A stretch of DNA of 64,000 nt from Bog-950 sp044225825 (GCA_044225825.1 JBGAIB010000004.1:529902-593901), one strand, 5' to 3'; positions 27,374 through 37,765 are shown, counted from the stretch's first letter. A program made the numbers and translations. Notes: generated from the sequence alone by a model not told the origin.

Positions 27374-29743
27374 ATGTTCCGAATTATACTGCTTTCTTGT
27401 TTACTTGCCTTGCTGCTACCGTTACAGGCGCAACAATCTACGGGTGCCATCAAGGGTAAGATAACGGATAAGGACAGCAAGCAGCCACTTTGGGGAGTTA
27501 ACATCATTTTGCTGAACACCAATCCGCCATTAGGCGCTACCACCGGCGAAGACGGGACCTTTCGCATAACCGATGTTGGTGTAGGCAGGCATACTATTAA
27601 ATTTACTTATGTTGGTTACGATGAGGTAACCGTGCCTGAGTTGCTGGTTAATTCGGGCCGCGAGACAGAACTAAACCTGGAGATGACAGAGAAGGTAACT
27701 GCCATGAACGAAGTAGTGGTTACTGCAGAACATGACAAGGCTAAAGCCAACAACGATTTTGCCGCCGTGAGCGCGCGCTCCTTCTCTGCGGAGGAGATGA
27801 ACCGCTATGCAGGCACCCTAAACGACCCTGCGCGTATGGCCCAGAGTTTTGCCGGTGTGATGACGGCAAACGACGAAAACAATCAGATAGTAGTGCGGGG
27901 CAATTCGCCCCGTGGCCTGTTGTGGCGCATGGAAGGAATTGAAATACCTAACCCCAATCACTTTGCCGGCAGCGAAGGATCTACCGGTGGCGGTGTGAGC
28001 ATCTTAAGCAGCAACATGCTCACCAATACCGATTTTTACTCGGGGGCTTTCCCCGGTGAATTTGGGAATGCCTTAAGTGGAGTGTTCGACTTAAACCTAC
28101 GGAAAGGAAATGCTGATAAGCGTGAGTTTACCTTTCAGGCCGGGGTGTTGGGTTTAGAAGCAGCGCTGGAAGGGCCCTGGAGTTATAAATACAAAGGAAG
28201 CTATTTAGTAAACTACCGATATTCAACACTTGATATACTGGCATTGATGGGGCTTAAAATTGGAGGCAATGTGCTGCCCAAGTATCAGGATCTATCGTTT
28301 AACCTTTACTTCCCAACAAAAAAAGCGGGCAATTTTACCCTGTTTGGTTTGGGAGGCCTGAGCGGTTTGGGCGAGAAAGCTAAAACCGACAGTACCCAAT
28401 GGAAAACGTTAAGCGATAAAAGCCAATATAACCAGGCGCAAAAAGTAGGCGTTGCAGGGCTTACACACCTCTACCTGTTTAAGGACAACAAGACCTATTT
28501 AAAATCGGTACTGAGTTATAGTTATACCAATAACAGCTACACCGAAGACACCCTTAGTGATGCCCTGGAACCCACCAGTATCTCCAACGAACGGTTTACG
28601 TATCAATCATTCAGGGGCACCATGATACTGAACACCAAGTTGGATGCACGCAACACTATTCGTGCAGGAGTGGTTTATACCCATACGCAGTTTGGCTTAT
28701 ACAGTCAATCGTTCAATTACTTTTTGCAGCAGCAACAAACCAATGTAAACGACAAAGGCAGCATTAATTTATACCAGGCCTATGCGCAATGGAAACACCG
28801 CTTTTCGCCCAACTTTCAGATCAATACCGGCGTACACTTCACGTATTCGGACATTAATGATAAGTTCTATATTGAACCACGTGTAAGCGCCGAATGGGCC
28901 TTGCCCAACAGTCAAACCTTAAGCCTTGGAGCAGGTTTACACAGCCGGATAGATGCCATGAGCACCTATGTATCGTATATAAGCAGTAACCCGGCCGATG
29001 CTTATCCGAACCGCAAACTTGATTTTTCGAGAGCACTGCATGGCGTACTGGGTTATAATCTTGGCTTCAAACGCGACTTCCGTTTAAAGTTGGAGGCCTA
29101 CGCCCAATATCTGTTTGCCGTACCGGTGGGGGCCGATTCCGCCAACCGGGCTTTTTCCATCCTCAACTACGATGATGGTTTTGTAAACATGCCCCTGACA
29201 AGTAAAGGCACCGGCATCAATTATGGATTAGAAATTACGCTGGAGAAGTTCTTTTCGCACGGTTACTATTTTATGTTTACTACCTCCCTGTTCGATTCAC
29301 GTTACAAAGCGCTTGATAACAAATGGCGCAGCACGGCTTATAACGTTAACTATGTTATGAATGCCCTGGGTGGTAAGGAGTTTATTATCGGCAAGCGTAA
29401 AAACAATATCATCGCTGTTAACACCAAAATTGTTTGGCGCGGCGGACAGCGCATTACACCAATTAACCTCGATGAGTCAATAGTAGAAGGGCAAACCGTT
29501 TATAAAAGTGAAGCCTCTTACAGCGAACGCCTGCCGGATTATTTCCGTATTGATTTCGGAGCAAGTTTCCGGCGCAACAAAAAGAAATACTCCTGGATTT
29601 TCTCCTTTGACGCGCAAAATCTGATCAATCGGCAAAACGTTGCACGCAAAATCTACAATCCCGAAACACAACAGATTGAAATACGGCGCAACCTGGGCAT
29701 TGTACCTGTATTTAGCTGGAAGATTCAATTCAGCACTAAGTAA
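27374..29743 (+). CDS. TonB-dependent receptor with CarboxypepD_reg-like N-terminal domain
   Basis: 789 residues. Signal peptide (ending LQAQQ), then a CarboxypepD_reg-like domain (about 25-105: GAIKGKITDKDSKQPLWGVNIILLNT), the linker MNEVVVTAEHDK, a plug (about 140-250: QIVVRGNSPRGLLWRMEGIEIPNPNHF) and a 22-strand barrel. No SusD-type partner gene is adjacent, so it is more likely a stand-alone receptor than a glycan-uptake SusCD pair. It ends one base before the convergent epimerase stop. Confidence 0.9.
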   Translation: MFRIILLSCLLALLLPLQAQQSTGAIKGKITDKDSKQPLWGVNIILLNTNPPLGATTGEDGTFRITDVGVGRHTIKFTYVGYDEVTVPELLVNSGRETELNLEMTEKVTAMNEVVVTAEHDKAKANNDFAAVSARSFSAEEMNRYAGTLNDPARMAQSFAGVMTANDENNQIVVRGNSPRGLLWRMEGIEIPNPNHFAGSEGSTGGGVSILSSNMLTNTDFYSGAFPGEFGNALSGVFDLNLRKGNADKREFTFQAGVLGLEAALEGPWSYKYKGSYLVNYRYSTLDILALMGLKIGGNVLPKYQDLSFNLYFPTKKAGNFTLFGLGGLSGLGEKAKTDSTQWKTLSDKSQYNQAQKVGVAGLTHLYLFKDNKTYLKSVLSYSYTNNSYTEDTLSDALEPTSISNERFTYQSFRGTMILNTKLDARNTIRAGVVYTHTQFGLYSQSFNYFLQQQQTNVNDKGSINLYQAYAQWKHRFSPNFQINTGVHFTYSDINDKFYIEPRVSAEWALPNSQTLSLGAGLHSRIDAMSTYVSYISSNPADAYPNRKLDFSRALHGVLGYNLGFKRDFRLKLEAYAQYLFAVPVGADSANRAFSILNYDDGFVNMPLTSKGTGINYGLEITLEKFFSHGYYFMFTTSLFDSRYKALDNKWRSTAYNVNYVMNALGGKEFIIGKRKNNIIAVNTKIVWRGGQRITPINLDESIVEGQTVYKSEASYSERLPDYFRIDFGASFRRNKKKYSWIFSFDAQNLINRQNVARKIYNPETQQIEIRRNLGIVPVFSWKIQFSTK

Positions 29744-30766
29744 CTAGTAGCCTGTGGTAAGCTCAAGTGCTTGCCGAAGCGGGTGTAGTTTGATCCGCCC
29801 TTCTTCTACCTTCATGCCTGTAAAGGGATCATTAGCTATCAGGTAAGGACCATCCAGATCGGCGTAATCAGCCAAAGGGGTTAAAGCCGCAGCAGCAGAA
29901 CATCCTACGGATGACTCGCTCATACAGCCCACCAGCACCTTTAATCCCAACTCGCGGGCACGGCGGATCATTCGCAGCGCATTGGTAAGGCCACCGCATT
30001 TCATCAACTTAACATTAATGCCGTCAAAGCAATCGCGCATCCGCTCTACATCTTCCAGGGTCTGGCAGCTTTCATCGGCATATAGCGGTAACTGTGCCTG
30101 TGTCTTTACCTGCTTCATAAGCCCCAGCGCATCCTTATGTAAGGGTTGTTCTACCAGCAGGCATCCGTGTTGCTGCAATGTTGTATTAATAAATTCCACT
30201 ACTTCTACCCTATTTGCCCAACCTTGGTTCATGTCCACCGCAAAGGGCAGGGTGCTTAAGGAACGGAATTGCTCAACCTTAAGCGCATCGTTTTCACCGT
30301 TTAGCTTCAATTTAAAGAGTGCAAACCCTGCGGCCATTGCCTCCTCTATCTTCTGCTGCATACCGTACGGGTCGCTAACACCAATGGTATACGTGCAAAG
30401 AGGAAACTGCTGTGGCGAAACACCCAGCAAGGTGGTTAAAGGTGTTTGTTGTAGTTGGGCCTGTAATTGCCATAAGGCCATATCAAGTGCGGCACGCGCG
30501 GCATAATTGCCTCCTGCAGTTTCCTCCAGTTTTGCGGCCCAGCTTTCAGGTTCTGCACCTTGTAAGCCGGCTGAAAATAGCTGTAGAAAAGCTACAACGG
30601 TTTGCTGCGTTTCCGGTAAATAAGGGGGCAGGGTAGCTTCGCCCCAGGCTTTACAGCCGTCATGTTCAAGTTTCACGAATACAACGGGTGTATGCGTTCG
30701 CAGGCCATGCGCTATTTTAAACGGATGCTTAAATTGTAATTGGTATGGATAGCAGGTAAGTTTCAA
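29744..30766 (-). CDS. Dipeptide epimerase (enolase superfamily, L-Ala-D/L-Glu epimerase-like)
   Basis: 340 residues of the muconate-lactonizing-enzyme subgroup. Catalytic residues can be placed: the KxK motif in FKLKLNG, Mg ligands Asp in FAVDMNQ, Glu in LLVEQPL and Asp in YADESCQT, and the second-face Lys in INVKLMKCGG. The GCMSESSVG loop is typical of dipeptide epimerases, which act in peptidoglycan (murein) peptide recycling. Substrate specificity is inferred, not proven. Confidence 0.87.
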   Translation of the reverse strand: MKLTCYPYQLQFKHPFKIAHGLRTHTPVVFVKLEHDGCKAWGEATLPPYLPETQQTVVAFLQLFSAGLQGAEPESWAAKLEETAGGNYAARAALDMALWQLQAQLQQTPLTTLLGVSPQQFPLCTYTIGVSDPYGMQQKIEEAMAAGFALFKLKLNGENDALKVEQFRSLSTLPFAVDMNQGWANRVEVVEFINTTLQQHGCLLVEQPLHKDALGLMKQVKTQAQLPLYADESCQTLEDVERMRDCFDGINVKLMKCGGLTNALRMIRRARELGLKVLVGCMSESSVGCSAAAALTPLADYADLDGPYLIANDPFTGMKVEEGRIKLHPLRQALELTTGY

Positions 30767-30802
30767 TGCGTTGGCATTAAGGAAGTAAATAAGCGCGGGC
30801 TA

Positions 30803-32014
30803 TTAAACCAGTGCCTTCTTTACCTCATCAGCAGCGTCCTTCAACAAAATAGCGCCGCGAACCTGCAGACCGCTTTCGTCGATAATACGCTTGCCTTCTA
30901 CTGCATTGGTGCCTTGTAAACGAACGATAATAGGCACCGGAATATTGCCAATGCTCTTGTAAGCATCTACAATACCCTGGGCAACACGATCGCAACGTAC
31001 AATACCACCAAATATGTTTACCAGAATGGCTTTCACATTAGGGTCCTGCAAAATAATTCGGAACGCTTTTTCAACGCGCTCGGCATTGGCAGTACCACCT
31101 ACGTCCAGGAAGTTGGCAGGGTCGCCGCCCGATAACTTGATGATATCCATCGTAGCCATAGCAAGGCCGGCACCGTTCACCATGCAACCAACGTTTCCGT
31201 CCAGTTTCACATAGTTCAGATCAGCTTCTTCGGCTTCTATTTCAATAGGGTCCTGTTCGTTTTTATCTTTCAGCGGAGCTAAATCAGGATGACGATACAG
31301 TGCATTGTCATCCAGGGATATTTTGCCATCCACCGCAATGATGCGGTTATCGGAGGTTTTAAGACATGGGTTGATCTCAACCATACTGGCATCAGCCCCG
31401 ATGTACGTGTTATATACTGCCTTGGCAAACTTTGCCATTTCTTTAAATGCGTTACCGCTCAAACCCAGGTTAAATGCAATTTTGCGGCACTGAAAATCCT
31501 GCAGACCAACTTTGGGATCTACCCATTCCTTATGCACTTTCTCAGGGGTGTGTTCTGCTACCTCTTCGATATCCATACCACCTTCGGTAGAATAGATAAT
31601 GACATTGCGGCCGGTGCCACGATCAAGCAGTATGGAGAAGTAAAACTCCTTTGGTTCGCTTTCGCCTGGGTAGTACACGTCCTGTGCTACCAATATCTTG
31701 TTCACCTTGCGGCCGGCTGCACCGGTTTGTTTGGTAACCAGTACATTACCTAATATGTTAGTTGAAATCTGTTTAACCTGATCGATGTTCTTGGCCAGTT
31801 GCACACCCCGTTGCTCGGTGCCGCGAATAGTGCCTTTACCACGGCCCCCAGCATGTATCTGGCTTTTCACCACTACCCAATCGCTGTTATAAAGTTCCTT
31901 CAGTTTCTTTGCTGCATCCACTGCCTGTTCGGGGGTTTCAGCAACAATGCCTTCCTGTATGGCAGCGCCATTTTTCTTCATCAGCTCCTTGGCCTGGTAT
32001 TCGTGTAAATTCAT
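30803..32014 (-). CDS. sucC: Succinyl-CoA synthetase beta subunit (ADP-forming)
   Basis: 403 residues: an N-terminal ATP-grasp domain (MNLHEYQAKELMKKNGA, SQIHAGGRGKG, VEINPCLK) and a C-terminal CoA-ligase domain (GLAMATMDIIKLSGGDPANFLDVGG, NIFGGIVRCDRVAQGIV). It catalyses the substrate-level phosphorylation step of the TCA cycle together with SucD, which is not in this window. It is 36 bases upstream of the epimerase gene in transcription order and may be cotranscribed with it. Confidence 0.95.
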   Translation of the reverse strand: MNLHEYQAKELMKKNGAAIQEGIVAETPEQAVDAAKKLKELYNSDWVVVKSQIHAGGRGKGTIRGTEQRGVQLAKNIDQVKQISTNILGNVLVTKQTGAAGRKVNKILVAQDVYYPGESEPKEFYFSILLDRGTGRNVIIYSTEGGMDIEEVAEHTPEKVHKEWVDPKVGLQDFQCRKIAFNLGLSGNAFKEMAKFAKAVYNTYIGADASMVEINPCLKTSDNRIIAVDGKISLDDNALYRHPDLAPLKDKNEQDPIEIEAEEADLNYVKLDGNVGCMVNGAGLAMATMDIIKLSGGDPANFLDVGGTANAERVEKAFRIILQDPNVKAILVNIFGGIVRCDRVAQGIVDAYKSIGNIPVPIIVRLQGTNAVEGKRIIDESGLQVRGAILLKDAADEVKKALV

Positions 32015-32142
32015 GTAGATAGTTTAAGCGGGACGAAAATAATGGGAACTATGGAATTGACAAGTGGCTTATTAACAAGAACATCAGCGGAAATAGACGG
32101 GCAGGCAGTTTGCAATTCGGCGTGCCGTGTTACTTTCACGCT

Positions 32143-32799
32143 GTGATTTTAGAAGCAACCAATATACGCAGGCAGTACGGCCAGCTGGAAGTTTTAAAGG
32201 GTGTTTCGCTGCAGGTAAAGCGCGGCGAGATAGTTTCGCTGGTGGGCCCTTCCGGTGCAGGTAAAAGCACCCTGTTGCACATTATAGGGACTTTAGACCG
32301 CCCCGATAGCGGTGTAGTGAAGATTGACGGTAAAGAAGTTTTTAAGCAAAACGACAAGGCCCTGGCGGCCTTCCGCAACAAGAGCATAGGTTTTATCTTC
32401 CAGTTCCACCACTTATTGCCTGAGTTTACGGCTATTGAGAACGTATGTATACCGGCCTACATACACGGCCAAAGCAAAACCAAAGCCGAGCAACGGGCCA
32501 AAGAATTGCTCGAACTGCTAAAACTATCGTATCGCTTTAATCACAAACCAGGCGAACTCTCCGGGGGCGAGCAACAGCGCGTGGCCGTAGCCCGGGCGCT
32601 GATGAACAACCCCGCCTTAATTATGGCCGACGAACCGTCGGGCAATTTGGATACCAACAATGCCCGCGACCTGCACAAGCTGTTTTTTGAGTTGCGGGAC
32701 AAGCTCAATCAGACCTTTATCATCGTTACGCACAACGAAGAACTGGCAAATATGGCCGACCGAACTGTGCACATGAAGGACGGGCAAGTAGTGGCCTAA
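32143..32799 (+). CDS. LolD-like ABC transporter ATP-binding protein
   Basis: About 218 residues from GTG 32143; a TTG at 32110 would add a non-native leader. Walker A GPSGAGKST, Q-loop FIFQFHHLLPEFTA, signature LSGGEQQRVAVARAL, Walker B LIMADEPSGNLD and H-loop IVTHNEE are all present. The QFHHLLPEFTAIENV and DEPSGNLDTNN stretches are characteristic of LolD/MacB/FtsE-type ATPases. The inferred role is powering lipoprotein release to the outer membrane with a LolCE permease located elsewhere. Confidence 0.9.
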   Translation: MILEATNIRRQYGQLEVLKGVSLQVKRGEIVSLVGPSGAGKSTLLHIIGTLDRPDSGVVKIDGKEVFKQNDKALAAFRNKSIGFIFQFHHLLPEFTAIENVCIPAYIHGQSKTKAEQRAKELLELLKLSYRFNHKPGELSGGEQQRVAVARALMNNPALIMADEPSGNLDTNNARDLHKLFFELRDKLNQTFIIVTHNEELANMADRTVHMKDGQVVA

Positions 32800-33018
32800 C
32801 AGGCCTGTTTTCCGCTGTTTAATAGGATTTTAGCTTCATTTATCAGCCCTCTGATATACATTGTTGCCCACAACATTTTCTTGAAACCCGACAATCCACC
32901 CATTGTAAAGCGTTAAAGCCGGTCGTTTTTCAGTCTAAAAACAGAACAATCCCATAAAAGCTGCCGTAAGTGAGCCTGTAACCATTAGCGCGGAAAAGCG
33001 TTAACAAAAACCAGAGTT

Positions 33019-33432
33019 ATGGAACAGCCACTGATTTACGTAATAGACGACGATAAGGCCAATAACTTTTTGTGTCGTATTATGCTGAAGGAAGCTGAAC
33101 TTGAAAACATCAGTTCATTCTATGGCGGTGAAGCTGCGTTGGAAGACCTTCAAAAGAGGATTATCAGCGGCGAGGAGCTGCCGGCCGTAATACTACTGGA
33201 TATAAATATGCCCCGGATGGACGGATGGGAATTTTTAGACGAATACCGCCAACTACCGGAATGGGCCCGTGCACAGATGAATGTGTTCTTTATTACCACT
33301 TCCGATTTCCAGACGGATATCGAAAAAGCCCGCAAATACCCGGAAGTCATTGACTTTCTGGACAAACCGATACCATATGATGTTGCCTGTATGCTAAAAG
33401 AAAAATACTTTCGCGTGGCCATCCGTGCTTAA
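33019..33432 (+). CDS. Single-domain response regulator
   Basis: 137 residues, a receiver only. Acidic cluster IDDDKANN, phospho-acceptor Asp61 in VILLDINMPRMDGWEFL, Thr/Ser in FITTSDF and Lys in FLDKPIPYD. No output domain and no kinase next door, so it probably works in a phosphorelay. It starts an apparent operon with the SCO1 and cytochrome c genes (11-base gap). Confidence 0.9.
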   Translation: MEQPLIYVIDDDKANNFLCRIMLKEAELENISSFYGGEAALEDLQKRIISGEELPAVILLDINMPRMDGWEFLDEYRQLPEWARAQMNVFFITTSDFQTDIEKARKYPEVIDFLDKPIPYDVACMLKEKYFRVAIRA

Positions 33433-33443
33433 CGGATGTAACT

Positions 33444-34076
33444 ATGCGCAAAGGACTCCTACTCTACATACCGGCACTGCTGCTTGCAGTTGCATCGTGT
33501 AACAACGATAAATTACCTTATTACGGCAATAAAGTTCTGGTTGGGAAAACTGAGAACGGCCGACGAATGCTGGATAGCGTGTATTACACCATTCCGGCAT
33601 TTTCGTTTATGGACCAAAACAATGCGCTGATTAACGCAAACGCCCTGCAAAACCAGGTGTTAATAGCCGATTTCTTCTTTACCTCCTGCCCCAGTATTTG
33701 CCCCAAAATGATGCAGCAGATGAGCCGGGTATATGATCAATACAAGGATAATAAGGAAGTAACCTTCCTTTCTTTCTCTATCGATCCTGTGCGCGATTCG
33801 GTGGCACGTTTGAACAAGTATGCCGGTAAATTAGGTATTGATGCCAGCCGATGGCACCTGCTAACCGGTGATAAGGACAGCATTTACAGCACAGCAGAAA
33901 GTATGCTTGTGAGCGCCGCCGAAGACCCGGATGCACCGGGCGGCCATGTGCACAGCGGTAATTTTGTATTGATAGATAAGCAACGCCATATAAGGGGTTA
34001 TTACAACGGTGTAGACCCCAAGAGCGTAGATAAACTAATGGAAGAATTGGCCATTCTGCTAAAAGAAAAGGACTAA
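33444..34076 (+). CDS. SCO1/SenC-family copper-binding thioredoxin-like lipoprotein
   Basis: 210 residues, lipobox VASC (Cys19). The SCO signature CPSIC (Cys82 and Cys86) sits in FFFTSCPSICPKMMQQM, and the third copper ligand His in GGHVHSGNFVLID. These proteins deliver copper to the CuA site of cytochrome oxidase or act in respiratory redox sensing. A cytochrome c gene follows three bases later, which supports a respiratory-chain role. Confidence 0.92.
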   Translation: MRKGLLLYIPALLLAVASCNNDKLPYYGNKVLVGKTENGRRMLDSVYYTIPAFSFMDQNNALINANALQNQVLIADFFFTSCPSICPKMMQQMSRVYDQYKDNKEVTFLSFSIDPVRDSVARLNKYAGKLGIDASRWHLLTGDKDSIYSTAESMLVSAAEDPDAPGGHVHSGNFVLIDKQRHIRGYYNGVDPKSVDKLMEELAILLKEKD

Positions 34077-34079
34077 CAC

Positions 34080-34508
34080 ATGCAATGGCCTTCTAAAAAC
34101 ACCCTTCAACGCTGGTTACCGCCCCTGCTGATTACCACGGTGGTGGTGGGTTTCATCATCAATTTTATTACCCACGGCAGTGTGCAGCACCCCGGTAAAA
34201 CTACCTACGACAACCAGTGTGCTATTTGCCATGGCGAAAAAGGCGAAGGCATTAAGGTGCTGGTGCCCCCTTTGATGGAATCGGACTTTGCCCGCAGCAA
34301 CTTCGATTCAATACCCTGCTGGATGAAAAACGGTATGAGCCATGCCATTACGGTTAACGGCGTAGCTTATGACCAAAACATGTACGGACTTGAATTAGAC
34401 GAAGTGCAGATGGCTAATATTATGAACTACCTGAGCGCCGAGTTTCTGAAAACCGACCGGCAGGTTAGCTCCAAATGGGTAAAACAGCAGCTGAACAGCT
34501 GCAAATAA
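34080..34508 (+). CDS. Membrane-anchored monohaem cytochrome c
   Basis: 142 residues: N-terminal anchor helix (about 13-31), one haem-binding CAICH (Cys47, Cys50, His51), and a likely distal Met in the C-terminal half (GMSHAI or DQNMYG). It is typical of small class I cytochromes coupled to terminal oxidases. It follows the SCO1 gene by three bases, so it belongs to the same transcript. Confidence 0.9.
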   Translation: MQWPSKNTLQRWLPPLLITTVVVGFIINFITHGSVQHPGKTTYDNQCAICHGEKGEGIKVLVPPLMESDFARSNFDSIPCWMKNGMSHAITVNGVAYDQNMYGLELDEVQMANIMNYLSAEFLKTDRQVSSKWVKQQLNSCK

Positions 34509-34626
34509 GCCTGTTACCTGCCTTTACAGCCCAAAACCTGCCAGGCTTGATAAACTTACCCTGCATCGCTAAATTCCTTCAAAAACAAGCTTTTACGTTA
34601 TATCTTTAATTTTTACCCCATTCTTA

Positions 34627-34634
34627 TATATTTG
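34627..34634 (+). promoter_or_regulatory. Perfect TAnnTTTG -7 element upstream of secDF
   Basis: TATATTTG matches the Bacteroidota -7 consensus at all fixed positions, 33 bases before the secDF ATG. The expected TTG about 19-21 bases upstream is not clear (a TTTAAT is there instead), so the -33 half is weak. Confidence 0.5.
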
Positions 34635-34667
34635 CGCTTCCATTTTTTAGAATAAACAACGTTTGAG

Positions 34668-37600
34668 ATGCACAACCTTAAAGGAATCATCAGAACATTT
34701 ACCATCATTCTCATTATCGTCTGCCTGATTCAGTTATCATTTACCTGGATGGCCCGTAGTGTAGAAAGCAAAGCCAATGCTATTGCCCAGCAAACCGTTA
34801 AGGTTGAAATACCTGCAGGTGCCAGCGAAGCAGATAAGCTTGCTTTAGAAGACTCGCTTGACCGTGGCCTTGCAAAAGCCCGCAAGAACTACCTGGATAC
34901 CGTAGGTAAAAAGCCTATCGTGAACATCTGGGGTTTGAAAGAGTTTTTGAACTATAACTTCTGCCGCGACAACTCGCTGAAGCTGGGTCTGGACTTAAAA
35001 GGCGGTATGAGCGTAGTGCTGGAGATCAATGAAGATGACGTATTACGCCAACTGGCTAACAACAACAAGAGCGCCATTTTTGAGCAGGCTATTAAAGATG
35101 CCAATGCCGCTAAGTTGACTGAGCAAACTGATTACCTGACCGTGTTTAAGCGCGAGTTCGAGAAGAAGAACCCTGATGCTAAACTGGCAGCCATTTTCGC
35201 CAATGTAGACCGCTACCAGGGCAAGATGACCCTGAAGAGCACCAACGATGAGGTAATCAATCTCATCCGCGATGACTTCAGCAATGCCATTGAGCAAACC
35301 TTTAAGGTATTGAAGACCCGTATCGACCAGTTCGGTGTGGCTTCACCAAACATCTCGTTACAAAAGAGCAGCGGCCGTATTCTGTTAGAATTACCCGGTG
35401 TGGAAGATCCGGACCGTGTTCGCCGCCTGTTACTGCAAACTGCCCAGTTGGAGTTTTGGGAAACCTACGACAACCGCGAGTTAGTTGTAAGCATGAACCG
35501 CGCTTACGAAGCTGCCAAAGTGCTGAACGCTGCTCCTAAAGAAGAAAACGCTACGCCGGATTCAACTACCGGTGGTGGTATTCTTGATTCATTGAACAAA
35601 GCACAAGGTGTTGACAGCACTGCTGCTGCCAAGAAAGATTCTGCCGACAAGGCACAAGACGTTAGTCCGCTTGCTAAAGTTCTTTACCCTAACGCCGATA
35701 AAGACGGCCGCCCAGGCGAACGCCCGGTTGTTGGTTACGCTTTAGGCCAGGATACTGCACAGGTTAACCGCATACTGGCTTTACCTGCTGTAAAAGCAAG
35801 TTTCCCTGCTGATGCCCGCTTTTGGTGGGGTATGAAACCAAGCCGCCAGAGCGATGCTATCTATGAATTATACGCTATCCGCGTTAACCCTACTACCAAA
35901 GAAGCTCCGCTTACCGGTAAGGTTATTACCGATGCTTACCAGGAGCACGATGCTGCTTCGGGCACCTTTGCTGTTGGCCTGCGTATGAATAACTACGGCG
36001 CTAACAAGTGGGAAGAAATGACTGCCAAAGCAGTTGAATCGAAACTGCCGGACGGCACCAAGTTTAAAGGCGCTATTGCCATTGTGCTTGACGGCCGCAT
36101 CTTAACTGCTCCTACTGTGCAGAACAAGATTTCGGGCGGTAGCTCACAGATTACCGGTATGGACGGAATCAACGAAGCCAATGACTTAGCCAACATTCTG
36201 AAGTCAGGTAAACTGAGTGCTAAAACCAAGATTATACAGGACCAGGAAATCGGACCTTCTTTGGGTAAAGAGTCTATCAAAGCCGGTTTGTTATCTATCG
36301 GTTTTGGTATTCTGTTAGTGTTCCTGTTTATGGTTGCTTACTACAGCACCTCGGGTATTATTGCTAACGCTGCCATGTTGCTGAACCTGTTCTTCCTGGT
36401 ATGTGCGCTTATCTCCTTTGGTGCTGCGTTTACCCTGCCAGCTATTGCCGGTATCATTCTTACCCTGGCTATGGCGGTGGATGCCAACGTAATCATCAAC
36501 GAGCGCGTGCGCGAAGAAGTAGTGCGCGGCAAAGGCTTACGCCTGGCTGTTGACGAAGGTTACCAGCACTCCTACAGCGCTATCGTGGATGGTAACTTAA
36601 CCACCATGGTTGCCGCCATCGTGCTGATGGTATTCGGTTTAGGTCCTATTTACGGTTTCGGTTTCACCCTGTTTGTGGGTCTGTTAACCTCGATGTTCAC
36701 TGCGGTATTAGTATCGCGTTTGTTCTTCGATTGGGCATTTGACCGTAACATGAACATCTCCTTTGGTAACTCGTTTACCATGAACCTGTTCAAACACATC
36801 AATTTCGACTTTATCGGCAAGCGCAAAATCAGCTACACCATCTCTATCATACTGTTTGCCGTTTCAATAGCAGGTATCATTGCCCTGGGCTTTGACCTTG
36901 GTGTTGACTTTAAAGGTGGCCGCAGCTATGTAGTTACTATCGATAAGAACACAACTACCGAGCAATTGACCAAAGACCTGACCGGCCCTCTGGGTTCTGC
37001 TCCACTGGTTAAAACCTACGGAACTGCCAACCAGTTTTCAGTTACAACTGCTTACCTGGTTGATACTGCAGGCCCCGGTATCGATAGCATTGTTGAAAGC
37101 AAGCTGTATACCGGTTTGAAATCGTATTACAACACAGATAAGAGCTTTGATGCCTTCCGTGCGCAGAACGTGAAGAGTTCAATTAAGGTAGAAGCCTCTA
37201 TTGCCGATGATATCCGTAAGAGCGCCCTTTGGGCCATCGTATTCGGCTTAGGTGGTATCTTCGCTTATATCTTCATCCGTTTCCGTAAAATTGAATACGC
37301 TACCGGTGCTGTGGTGGCTACCATCCACGATCCGATCATCATCCTGGGTATTTTCGCCATCTTCAAACACATTCTGCCATTCTCGTTAGAGATTGACCAG
37401 AACATCGTAGCTGCCGTGTTAACCCTGATCGGTTACTCGGTGAACGATACCGTGGTGGTATTTGACCGGATACGCGAATACGTTGGCTTACACCCAACCC
37501 GCACCCTGATCCAGAACACCAACGACTCTATCAACTCAACCTTAAGCCGTACCATTATGACCGTTGTAACGGTGTTCCTGGTAGCGTTGATCCTGTTCCT

Positions 37601-37742
37601 GTTCGGTGGCACCCCACTGCGCGGTTTCTCGTTTGCGCTGATCATCGGTTTATTGATAGGCACTTACTCTTCTATCTTCGTTGCATCGCCAATTATGGTG
37701 GATATGATGAACTGGAGAAACAAAAACAAAGCTGCGAAGTAA
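34668..37742 (+). CDS. secDF: Fused protein-export membrane protein SecDF
   Basis: 1024 residues, the single-chain SecDF fusion common in Bacteroidota. The SecD half has a first helix, then NSLKLGLDLKGGMSVVLEI, a large periplasmic domain with an Ala/Asp/Lys-rich insert (about 295-335), and the proton-path motif AMAVDANVIINERVREE. The SecF half begins near 715 (FDFIGKRKISYTIS) with GVDFKGGRSYVV and GYSVNDTVVVFDRIREY. The complex uses the proton gradient to pull secreted proteins through SecYEG. It is followed by a strong terminator, so it is probably monocistronic. Confidence 0.95.
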   Translation: MHNLKGIIRTFTIILIIVCLIQLSFTWMARSVESKANAIAQQTVKVEIPAGASEADKLALEDSLDRGLAKARKNYLDTVGKKPIVNIWGLKEFLNYNFCRDNSLKLGLDLKGGMSVVLEINEDDVLRQLANNNKSAIFEQAIKDANAAKLTEQTDYLTVFKREFEKKNPDAKLAAIFANVDRYQGKMTLKSTNDEVINLIRDDFSNAIEQTFKVLKTRIDQFGVASPNISLQKSSGRILLELPGVEDPDRVRRLLLQTAQLEFWETYDNRELVVSMNRAYEAAKVLNAAPKEENATPDSTTGGGILDSLNKAQGVDSTAAAKKDSADKAQDVSPLAKVLYPNADKDGRPGERPVVGYALGQDTAQVNRILALPAVKASFPADARFWWGMKPSRQSDAIYELYAIRVNPTTKEAPLTGKVITDAYQEHDAASGTFAVGLRMNNYGANKWEEMTAKAVESKLPDGTKFKGAIAIVLDGRILTAPTVQNKISGGSSQITGMDGINEANDLANILKSGKLSAKTKIIQDQEIGPSLGKESIKAGLLSIGFGILLVFLFMVAYYSTSGIIANAAMLLNLFFLVCALISFGAAFTLPAIAGIILTLAMAVDANVIINERVREEVVRGKGLRLAVDEGYQHSYSAIVDGNLTTMVAAIVLMVFGLGPIYGFGFTLFVGLLTSMFTAVLVSRLFFDWAFDRNMNISFGNSFTMNLFKHINFDFIGKRKISYTISIILFAVSIAGIIALGFDLGVDFKGGRSYVVTIDKNTTTEQLTKDLTGPLGSAPLVKTYGTANQFSVTTAYLVDTAGPGIDSIVESKLYTGLKSYYNTDKSFDAFRAQNVKSSIKVEASIADDIRKSALWAIVFGLGGIFAYIFIRFRKIEYATGAVVATIHDPIIILGIFAIFKHILPFSLEIDQNIVAAVLTLIGYSVNDTVVVFDRIREYVGLHPTRTLIQNTNDSINSTLSRTIMTVVTVFLVALILFLFGGTPLRGFSFALIIGLLIGTYSSIFVASPIMVDMMNWRNKNKAAK

Positions 37743-37765
37743 GCCTTCGCTTCACATACCTTTCA

